A stretch of DNA of 37,392 nt from Paenibacillus xylaniclasticus (GTDB lineage: Bacteria; Bacillota; Bacilli; Paenibacillales; Paenibacillaceae). Below are positions 15,886-22,117 of this stretch, in pieces. The first letter of the stretch is position 1. Each line of letters begins with the position of its first letter. Both the position numbers and the translations under genes were made by a program. The stretch is from the NCBI RefSeq assembly GCF_004001065.1, contig NZ_BIML01000039.1, forward strand, positions 1 through 37,392, written 5' to 3'. The notes under the pieces were generated by a model. That model was not told the origin of the DNA. It saw nothing but the letters and a program-made list of their open reading frames with translations, and searched no databases.

Positions 15886-17247
15886 CTATTTGCTTCTCGT
15901 GCTCTTAAATGCCACCCATACTTCCGTGCCTCTCTGTTGAATGACAGCCATCGTATCTGCCAGCGAGCGGCCTTCGGTCTTCACCTTTCCGAATTCTTCC
16001 TCAATAATCCCATACAGTTTGCCTCGCGCCTCCATCTCATCAAACGGTATCCGTTCTATATCCGGATTGGAATCTTTCTTTGCATAGAACTGATCTACCG
16101 GCTTCCCGCTGTATTGATAAGGTATTCCTTCCCGCATTGGCAGTAATGGTTGATTAACACTCTCAAGCGCCGACAGCTCTTTAACGAACTGCTCATCGTT
16201 AATCGCTTTAATCACTTCCCACGCTTGATCTGCAACAGGCGAGCCTTTCACAATCGAGAACATCTCTTGAGGTACTGCGCTCCCATATTGGGTTCCATAA
16301 TCAGATGATGGAGGTACATCGATATGATAATTAATCGTAGACGGTAACTGCTTCAAGGCGCTGACTCCATCCGATAAAGCTACGACGATTGCAGAATTCT
16401 TCAATGCAGCCAGACAATCGCTTTTATCGTTAGCGGCAGGAAACCGATAGCTGCCGTTCATAATCGCTTGTGCCAGCGGCTCCAATGCACCTTCCCATGC
16501 TTGCCCTTGAAATGTCATTTCGAATTTATCATTATAAAGACTTAAATTTTGAGATAGACCTATGTTGTATACAAGCGGGCCTAAGGAATTAAACTGGCAT
16601 CCGTATGCAAACCCCGAAATCGGTTCACCGCCAACGGTCTGTCCCGCAAACCTTCCGCCAATTTCGATCAGATCATTCCATGTATAAGGGTCCTTCGGAA
16701 CATCAACGCCCATCTGATTAAATAGATCGACGTTAAAGAAGGTAATGTACTCCGGCGCGAAAAACGGTGCAAGTCCATAGACTTCCCCTCCGCCGTACGC
16801 GCGAATCGCATCGATCCCTGGCTTATACATGGCACTCGTATCGTACTGATCCCGTTTGATCCGGGCATCTAATGGTTCAATGAAGCCTTTATCAATAAGC
16901 AGATTATAACTGTTCATATTTGAGTACATCAGCACATCCACCGGCTGTTCTGCCTCGATAAGGGTGCGATACTGTCTTTCAAGCCCTTCTTCAAATGTTT
17001 CTCCAGGTGACGGATTAAGCACCCATTCTTTTGCCTCTACAACATCAAGCTCCATTTGCGGAAATCTTTCTTTGAGAGGGCCGTAATAATCGTTCATAAA
17101 CCGAAGAAGATCCGATGCTCCCACCCTTAGCACGAACGGCTTACTCATATCCGCCTTTTCCGGTGCTGCTTCCTTCGAGCTGCAAGCTGTAAGAGTGATA
17201 GCAGCGGCGCAGAGTATGTACAACAGCTTCCTCCATTTGGTCTCCAT
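15886..17247 (-). CDS. Extracellular solute-binding lipoprotein (family 1), cluster 1 proximal SBP
   Basis: A 453-aa SBP lipoprotein. ATG 17247 is preferred, with GGGGAG 9 nt upstream; longer frames run into the ABC gene end. The signal sequence KLLYILCAAAITLTACSS has lipobox LTAC. SBP hallmarks are EQPVDVLMYSNMNSYNLL, YTWNDLIEIGGRFAGQ and the C-terminal GRSLADTMAVIQQRGTEV. It starts 22 bp after the ABC transporter stop, mirroring the ABC-SBP coupling of cluster 2. It is clearly diverged from the neighbouring SBP, so the pair is not a recent duplication. Confidence 0.88.
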   Translation of the reverse strand: METKWRKLLYILCAAAITLTACSSKEAAPEKADMSKPFVLRVGASDLLRFMNDYYGPLKERFPQMELDVVEAKEWVLNPSPGETFEEGLERQYRTLIEAEQPVDVLMYSNMNSYNLLIDKGFIEPLDARIKRDQYDTSAMYKPGIDAIRAYGGGEVYGLAPFFAPEYITFFNVDLFNQMGVDVPKDPYTWNDLIEIGGRFAGQTVGGEPISGFAYGCQFNSLGPLVYNIGLSQNLSLYNDKFEMTFQGQAWEGALEPLAQAIMNGSYRFPAANDKSDCLAALKNSAIVVALSDGVSALKQLPSTINYHIDVPPSSDYGTQYGSAVPQEMFSIVKGSPVADQAWEVIKAINDEQFVKELSALESVNQPLLPMREGIPYQYSGKPVDQFYAKKDSNPDIERIPFDEMEARGKLYGIIEEEFGKVKTEGRSLADTMAVIQQRGTEVWVAFKSTRSK

Positions 17248-17269
17248 TGTGTTCATCTCCCCTGTTCCA

Positions 17270-19060
17270 TTATCCATATCGGTTAGCCTGAGCGGTGAAC
17301 ATTTGAGCATACTCTCCATTAGCGCTCATCAGCTGCTCATGACTTCCTTCCTCTATGATCGCTCCATCTTTCAATAAAATAATTCGATCTGCCATTTTAC
17401 AGCTACCCAACCGATGAGACACCATAATAGTCGTGGCATCTCCCATCAGATCAGTAAACTGTTGATAAAGCTGCTCCTCTGCGAGCGGATCAAGCGCTGC
17501 TGACGGTTCATCCAGAATGACGATACTCGCATCCCTCATATAAGCTCGGCTAATCGCCAGCTTCTGCCACTGCCCGCCAGATAAGTCGCGTCCTCCTTCG
17601 AAGAAAGGACCGACTACCGTATCATAACGGTCCGCGTAGCCTTGGATCATATGATCAATGCCCGTCTTACTTGCTGCTATCTCCAGTGCGGCATCGTCTT
17701 CAATATGGTCAAGACTGCCAAATCCAATATTCTCGCGAATGGTCAAATAATAATCCATATGATCCTGAAATACTGCGGTTACATGCTGAAATAACGATTG
17801 TCGGTTTAGATCCGATAGATCGATGCCATCATATCGAATTGTGCCGGATGTAGGATTATACAAGCCTAGAATACATTTCACGAGCGTACTTTTGCCTGCT
17901 CCATTCTCTCCGACAATAGCAATCTTCTCACCTGGTCTAATTCGAAACGAAATGTTTTTCAATACAGGCTTGTCTTGGTACTGAAACTCCAAGTTCTTAA
18001 TCTCGATTCCGGTCGTAAGGCGCTGAGGAAACGGTTTCGTTCCTTGATCGCTTTCTTCTGGAAGCTCCATGAAATGAAAAAGATCCTTAATAAAGAGCGA
18101 CTCTTCATATATAGAGGCAATTTGTTGACCAATATAATGAATCATCGGTTGAATAGTTGACACCGCCTGCGTTAAGGCAACATATTCCCCCAGCGTCAAC
18201 CCTCCATCTCGGCCATAAAATACGAGCACCGCAATCACACCTGCATAGACAGCAAAATCTACCACTTGCGAAACTGATTGACGAAGCCCCGTCTTGGCCT
18301 CTACACGAAATCTTTCTCTCGTATGTTCAATGAATAGATTCTCCCATTTGTTCTTTAAGTAGGACGTTAACCCAAATACTCTAACTTCCTTCGCCGCTTT
18401 ACGTCCCGTCAGCAATTGCAAATAATAATTCATCTTCCTAACTGTCGGTGTAAACGCATACATGTGCATAAAGCGCATTTTGCCCGAATTCATAAATAGG
18501 GCAACTTTCGGAAGCAGCATGATCAATAAACCTACGGATAGAATCCAATGAAAAGCAAATAGAACTCCAAACATCGTAATGACCGTAACAGCATTTCGAA
18601 TTATTGATATTCCTAGCGTGAAGAGAGTAAAGCCGCGCATTTCGATACTAATCATGGTGCGTTCCAAATGGTCGTGGAAGCCCGCTTGGTCATATCGAAT
18701 TAATGGAATCGAGGCTGCTTTATCGATCATTCGATTTTGCAGTTCGTACTTCAGCTTCTGTTGGACGCGAAACCCGATCAATTGATCGGCTAAAGCCATA
18801 AGTTGATTTATGGTCAAGACAGCAACCTGCAGCAGCAAAATACTAACTACAGGACGAATGCTAGAACCTGTAGTGAACACTTCTGTTACGCTGTCAACTA
18901 ATTCCTTTGTCAAATACAACTGAACTACGGGCACAATAGCAATCAGCAGTTGTATAATCAACAGAGTGAGCAGCAAGATCGGGGATGCCGCCCATAATAT
19001 ACGTATCATCTTCAGTACGGAGGGCAACGAGAATTTTATCTTCCCAGTCTCCTGGTTCAT
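17270..19060 (-). CDS. ABC transporter, fused membrane and ATPase domains (exporter type), cluster 1
   Basis: A 596-aa half-transporter. Several membrane helices fill about residues 20-310 (for example ILLLTLLIIQLLIAIVPVV). The ATPase domain follows, with Walker A GENGAGKSTLVKCILG at about residue 385, signature LSGGQWQKLAISRAYM, Walker B SIVILDEPSAALD and H-loop IMVSHRL. There is no peptidase domain. AAGGAGGG lies 12 nt before ATG 19060; the frame extends to 19090 through that site. It is placed after the 48-aa peptide gene and its hairpin, just as in cluster 2. The likely role is export of the 48-aa or 42-aa product as a homodimer; an importer-like role with the SBPs cannot be excluded. Confidence 0.92.
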   Translation of the reverse strand: MNQETGKIKFSLPSVLKMIRILWAASPILLLTLLIIQLLIAIVPVVQLYLTKELVDSVTEVFTTGSSIRPVVSILLLQVAVLTINQLMALADQLIGFRVQQKLKYELQNRMIDKAASIPLIRYDQAGFHDHLERTMISIEMRGFTLFTLGISIIRNAVTVITMFGVLFAFHWILSVGLLIMLLPKVALFMNSGKMRFMHMYAFTPTVRKMNYYLQLLTGRKAAKEVRVFGLTSYLKNKWENLFIEHTRERFRVEAKTGLRQSVSQVVDFAVYAGVIAVLVFYGRDGGLTLGEYVALTQAVSTIQPMIHYIGQQIASIYEESLFIKDLFHFMELPEESDQGTKPFPQRLTTGIEIKNLEFQYQDKPVLKNISFRIRPGEKIAIVGENGAGKSTLVKCILGLYNPTSGTIRYDGIDLSDLNRQSLFQHVTAVFQDHMDYYLTIRENIGFGSLDHIEDDAALEIAASKTGIDHMIQGYADRYDTVVGPFFEGGRDLSGGQWQKLAISRAYMRDASIVILDEPSAALDPLAEEQLYQQFTDLMGDATTIMVSHRLGSCKMADRIILLKDGAIIEEGSHEQLMSANGEYAQMFTAQANRYG

Positions 19061-19107
19061 TGAAGGTTGAAACCCTCCTTGAACGAACATTCGGTTTTCC
19101 CCCTTAG

Positions 19108-19152
19108 CTCGAAAAGAACATGTACAGGGCTTTACGCCCTGTACATGTTCTT
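19108..19152 (-). terminator. Strong hairpin after the 48-aa peptide gene
   Basis: Perfect 17-bp arms AAGAACATGTACAGGGC and GCCCTGTACATGTTCTT with a 5-nt loop, 26 bp after the peptide stop. TTTTCGAGC follows on the minus strand. Only four T follow the stem, so partial read-through into the ABC gene is expected, giving excess peptide message and a protected 3' end. Confidence 0.75.
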
Positions 19153-19177
19153 AATTGTATAATCGTATCTTTAAAGA

Positions 19178-19324
19178 TTAGCAGCCGCAGTGAGAGATAG
19201 ATTTGGTCGAACCGTCACTGCAATATACATATCCAACATAGGCTGCAGTATTTACCCATTGACCATCCGAATTATAATAACTACAGTAACCCGAGCAAGC
19301 ACCATGCACAAGTCCGCAATTCAT
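19178..19324 (-). CDS. 48-aa six-cysteine peptide (cluster 1 product)
   Basis: A short gene of 48 codons plus stop, with GAGGAGGAAA 6 nt before ATG 19324. Cysteines are at 3, 10, 14, 35, 46 and 48: MNCGLVHGACSGYCSYY, then DGQWVNTAAYVGYVYCSDG, ending SHCGC. There is no leader, signal peptide or Gly-Gly site. It resembles the 71-aa product of cluster 2 in layout: a Cys cluster near the start, a ~17-20 residue Tyr-rich spacer, then Y-x-Y-x-C or K-Y-D-C, and Cys at the very end. It lies between the 42-aa gene and a strong hairpin, upstream of the ABC gene. It is probably a disulfide-rich exported peptide; the activity is unknown. It matches no bacteriocin family I recognise. Confidence 0.75.
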   Translation of the reverse strand: MNCGLVHGACSGYCSYYNSDGQWVNTAAYVGYVYCSDGSTKSISHCGC

Positions 19325-19377
19325 AATTAATTTCCTCCTCTAAAATTAAATTATTATATTTCACGGCAGCTGCTGGT

Positions 19378-19506
19378 TCAGATAGGAGCTGTTCGCTCGT
19401 TACAGAACATAGAGCCCACCCAGAAGTATCTCTTGATTAGCTCTTGTTCGAGGTCCGCCTCGTTTGGCTTTCCTTCGCAGCTGCCAATTGTAACGGAACA
19501 ACTCAT
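19378..19506 (-). CDS. 42-aa small peptide upstream of the six-Cys peptide
   Basis: A 42-codon frame with a near-perfect ribosome binding site AAGGAGGTGAT 6 nt before ATG 19506. It starts MSCSVTIGSCEGKPNEADLE, and its second half has KRYFWVGSMFC and ends TAPI. Three cysteines (3, 10, 35), charged and not hydrophobic, no signal peptide. It lies between the MauD-like gene and the 48-aa peptide gene, all on one strand with short gaps. It could be a second exported peptide, a precursor or a small chaperone/immunity factor. The odd Cys number leaves one free thiol unless it dimerizes. No family recognised. Confidence 0.65.
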   Translation of the reverse strand: MSCSVTIGSCEGKPNEADLEQELIKRYFWVGSMFCNERTAPI

Positions 19507-19541
19507 GATGCATCACCTCCTTTCATAGAAATACAGTCACA

Positions 19542-20120
19542 TTAAGCTGCTGAGTCGATTTTTTTCGTAATAAGGTACGCCAATTGGTCTTCATAATTGA
19601 TTACGCTCTTCGATATCACTCTTCCGTCAGGTGTGAGATAGTAGACAAACGGAGTATATCGAGTCTGCATTCTCGCCATATCATCTGACGATACCATCAC
19701 TATTGGAATCGTTATTTCATATTCTTTCGCTATCGAGTTAAGCTCTTGCGGCGAGCCGTTCAGCAATAACACAGCTCCAAGCTGCGGGTTTACGCTTAGA
19801 AAATGCATCAACGGCTTGTATAACATTTTGCAAGTACTGCATCCTGCCGATGTAAATATTGCCAGAACACCTTGCTTATCAGGTTGAACGAGACTGACAG
19901 CTTGGCCATCCTTATCTGTAAATTCCAGTTCTGGAAATATAGTCTCATGCGGAACGCCATGATGCTCTTCGAATAACATCGTTTGCTGCGGCTCCGGCTG
20001 CATCGGCCGAGCTGTTTGACTCATCATCCGTAGTCTCTGATTCATCATGACGACCAGTACAACTAATGCAATCATGATCACACACAACATACTTAATAGA
20101 ACGACCATTAACGTTTCCAT
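19542..20120 (-). CDS. MauD-like membrane-anchored thioredoxin (CSTC), cluster 1
   Basis: A 192-aa protein with an N-terminal membrane helix (residues ~4-26, VVLLSMLCVIMIALVVLVV) and an external thioredoxin fold. The redox motif is FTSAGCSTCKMLYKP, and the cis-proline loop is RYTPFVYYLTPDG. The layout matches MauD/TlpA-type proteins, which act on disulfides outside the membrane. It overlaps the MauE-like gene by one base (TAATG), with GAGGAGG inside that gene as its ribosome binding site, so the two are translationally coupled. This gene pair is known from methylamine dehydrogenase loci, where it is needed for light-chain maturation; here it adjoins Cys-rich peptides instead. Confidence 0.87.
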   Translation of the reverse strand: METLMVVLLSMLCVIMIALVVLVVMMNQRLRMMSQTARPMQPEPQQTMLFEEHHGVPHETIFPELEFTDKDGQAVSLVQPDKQGVLAIFTSAGCSTCKMLYKPLMHFLSVNPQLGAVLLLNGSPQELNSIAKEYEITIPIVMVSSDDMARMQTRYTPFVYYLTPDGRVISKSVINYEDQLAYLITKKIDSAA

Positions 20121-20656
20121 TACGAAACCTCCTCACGTCTATTCATAACATTCCCTGCCTTAAACTCCGTACGAACAACGTTGGATAACCAGACTATCGC
20201 GAATATCCCTCCTGCAATTAGTGCCGACAGCAGTCGATCTATCCAGCTCAACGGTTCAGATTCTTGACCAAGACCGGAGAGAGAAAGACCTAGCAGCAAC
20301 GCAAGAAGTAGGATACGTACAATAGTTCCGCGGCCCAGAAATTGCTGACTGCCCTGACCGAAGCAGCTGCACTGAACCTGTCGATTCAGCACTTTAGCCC
20401 GCCACAAAGCCCATCCAAAAGATAGGAGAAGGATTCCGACGACAGCCTGTCCGCACCATCGTGTTGACTCAGCGATCAGCATGATCGCGGCTAGCCATTC
20501 CAGTCCAATTATGAACAACGCAAGCGCCTTACTGTATCGTCCGAGCTGCAATTGTCTCATCGTCTCCACGAATGACCCCACAGAAAGCGATTTCATAAAT
20601 GCCGAAAAACCGAACACAACGACTAGCTCATACGTTGCAATTAAACCGTAATGCAT
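20120..20656 (-). CDS. MauE/DoxX-like membrane protein, cluster 1
   Basis: A 178-aa integral membrane protein with about four to five hydrophobic segments (for example LALFIIGLEWLAAIMLI and VGILLLSFGWALW). It carries the MauE-type motif QCSCFGQGSQQFLG at about residues 95-108. MauE proteins are thought to pass electrons for disulfide formation together with MauD. The start is ATG with AAGGAGGT 5 nt upstream. It is the first gene of the cluster 1 transcript, with a plausible promoter ~45-75 bp upstream. No counterpart exists in cluster 2, so one MauE might serve both clusters. Confidence 0.85.
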   Translation of the reverse strand: MHYGLIATYELVVVFGFSAFMKSLSVGSFVETMRQLQLGRYSKALALFIIGLEWLAAIMLIAESTRWCGQAVVGILLLSFGWALWRAKVLNRQVQCSCFGQGSQQFLGRGTIVRILLLALLLGLSLSGLGQESEPLSWIDRLLSALIAGGIFAIVWLSNVVRTEFKAGNVMNRREEVS

Positions 20657-20701
20657 ATGACCTCCTTATCAGTAACGCCTCAAACTAAATTTCTATTTAT
20701 T

Positions 20702-20730
20702 ACTATAAAAACTTTTATTTACTTAAACAA
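20702..20730 (-). promoter_or_regulatory. Candidate promoter of the cluster 1 operon
   Basis: On the minus strand, TTGTTT (20725-20730), a 17-bp spacer and TATAGT (20702-20707), about 45 bp before the MauE-like start. Confidence 0.5.
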
Positions 20731-20896
20731 CGCAATATTCCCTAAAAAGTCCGCAAAATTTTGATAATCACTGACTAGGTCTTTTCGTCATAATTTTAAC
20801 AAAAATTTATATTAAATAGGGCGTAAGTACCTACAAAGTTGGTGGATTTAAAATATATGCTCTCAAAACCATCCAATTGAAAGCGTTGTTATTTCG

Positions 20897-20924
20897 CACA
20901 CCGCAATTTATATTGCGTTGTGCC
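20897..20924. repeat. Palindrome upstream of cluster 1
   Basis: Arms GCACACCGCAAT and ATTGCGTTGTGC (one mismatch) around TTAT, about 240 bp before the MauE-like gene, without a T-tract. It could be an operator or an RNA hairpin. The rest of 20731-21019 holds no convincing gene. Confidence 0.45.
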
Positions 20925-21019
20925 GCAATCAATCGCTCGGCACTTGCGTTTGTTATTTTTCACATCAATATGCGTATTCCATACGGAGCTTATGCTCACC
21001 ACCATAGGAGTAGCGATAC

Positions 21020-21059
21020 AAAAAAAACGCCGTCCGCAGGATTGCTCCTACGAACGGCG
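21020..21059 (-). terminator. Terminator of the nrd operon
   Basis: A 14-bp stem with two G:U pairs (CGCCGTTCGTAGGA / TCCTGCGGACGGCG on minus), a GCAA loop and a run of eight T, 48 bp after the nrdF stop. Confidence 0.9.
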
Positions 21060-21107
21060 GCCTTCAGGCTGCCTATTCGGCATATCTATTATCTATATAC
21101 TGCTTCA

Positions 21108-22073
21108 TTAGAACTCGAAATCTTCATCCCTCAGCGCTTCTACATTCAGTGTCCGAACGTAGCCATTGCCTTTCTTCGAGAAGAAGTCATGCTGCTTCGT
21201 CCGCGTGTTGATGCCATTGAAGACGATCGGATTGATCTCTTCCTCCGGGAAACGCGGATCGAGCCCGAGGTTCATGAGCGCTTTGTTGCAGTTGTACCGC
21301 ACATACGCGTGTACTTCGTCCGCGAGGCCGACAGCCGTGTACAGCTCATCCGTATAAGCCTCCTCGTTCGCATGCAGCTTATCAATTAGAGCATTCAGCT
21401 CCGCCTCAGCCTCTTGACGCTCTTCCGGCGTCAAGCTCCGATGAATTTCCTGAGCCAGCACGCCAATATACAAGCCGTGAATGCTCTCGTCGCGCAGAAT
21501 GAGGTCAATAATTTCGCCGCTGCTCGTCATCTTGCCTTGACCAGCCAAGAACAGCGGATAGAAGAAGCCGCTGTAGAACAAGTAGCTTTCGAGCAGCACC
21601 GACGCTGTCAGCGCCATATACAAGCTCTTAGGCGTTTTAATATTTTTGTAGTATTCGGATATCCATTCCGCCTTATTCTGCAGTCTCGGATGGTTTTTCA
21701 CCCAGGCGAATACGCCGTCGATCTCTTCCGTCGTCGCCAGCGTCGTGAAGATGCTGCTGTACGACTTGGCGTGGATTTGTTCCATCATGCCCATGAACGA
21801 CAGCACCGCCTTGCGCTGCAGTCCGTCAACATGCTCGACAATCCGCGGAATGCCGACGCCGCCTTGAACGGTGTCGAGCAGCGTCAGGCCGCCCAATACC
21901 TTCATATACAGCTCGCGCTGCTGATCGTTCAGCTCGATCCATGACATTTTGTCGTCGGACAGCGGAATCTCCTCGTCCGTCCAAAATTGCATAATGTTCT
22001 GGTTCCAGAACGTCAACGTAAAGTCGTCGTCCGGCCGGTTCCAGTTAACAGCTTCCATCGCCATCTCGTTCAA
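21108..22073 (-). CDS. nrdF: Class Ib ribonucleotide reductase small subunit
   Basis: A 321-aa R2F subunit that generates the tyrosyl radical used by NrdE to make deoxyribonucleotides aerobically. The metal ligands are in place: D67 (LLDTVQGG), E98 and H101 (MMEQIHAKSY), the radical Tyr at 105, E162 (LLESYLFYSGF), and E196 and H199 (RDESIHGLY). Length and spacing are normal. It follows nrdE by 44 bp with GAGGGACGG upstream of the ATG. It is the last gene of nrdI-nrdE-nrdF and is followed by a strong terminator. Confidence 0.97.
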   Translation of the reverse strand: MNEMAMEAVNWNRPDDDFTLTFWNQNIMQFWTDEEIPLSDDKMSWIELNDQQRELYMKVLGGLTLLDTVQGGVGIPRIVEHVDGLQRKAVLSFMGMMEQIHAKSYSSIFTTLATTEEIDGVFAWVKNHPRLQNKAEWISEYYKNIKTPKSLYMALTASVLLESYLFYSGFFYPLFLAGQGKMTSSGEIIDLILRDESIHGLYIGVLAQEIHRSLTPEERQEAEAELNALIDKLHANEEAYTDELYTAVGLADEVHAYVRYNCNKALMNLGLDPRFPEEEINPIVFNGINTRTKQHDFFSKKGNGYVRTLNVEALRDEDFEF

Positions 22074-22117
22074 CCGTCCCTCTCGAGTCTATATGGAAGG
22101 AGCTGCGCTGCCCGTCA

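Noticed and set aside
19178-20656. Reading cluster 1 as a methylamine dehydrogenase operon
   Set aside because: No heavy chain, MauG or electron-acceptor gene is present, and the peptides are too short with at most one Trp.
20877-21389. 170-codon plus-strand frame upstream of cluster 1 into nrdF
   Set aside because: Most of it is antisense to nrdF and crosses the nrd terminator; no ribosome binding site or domain.
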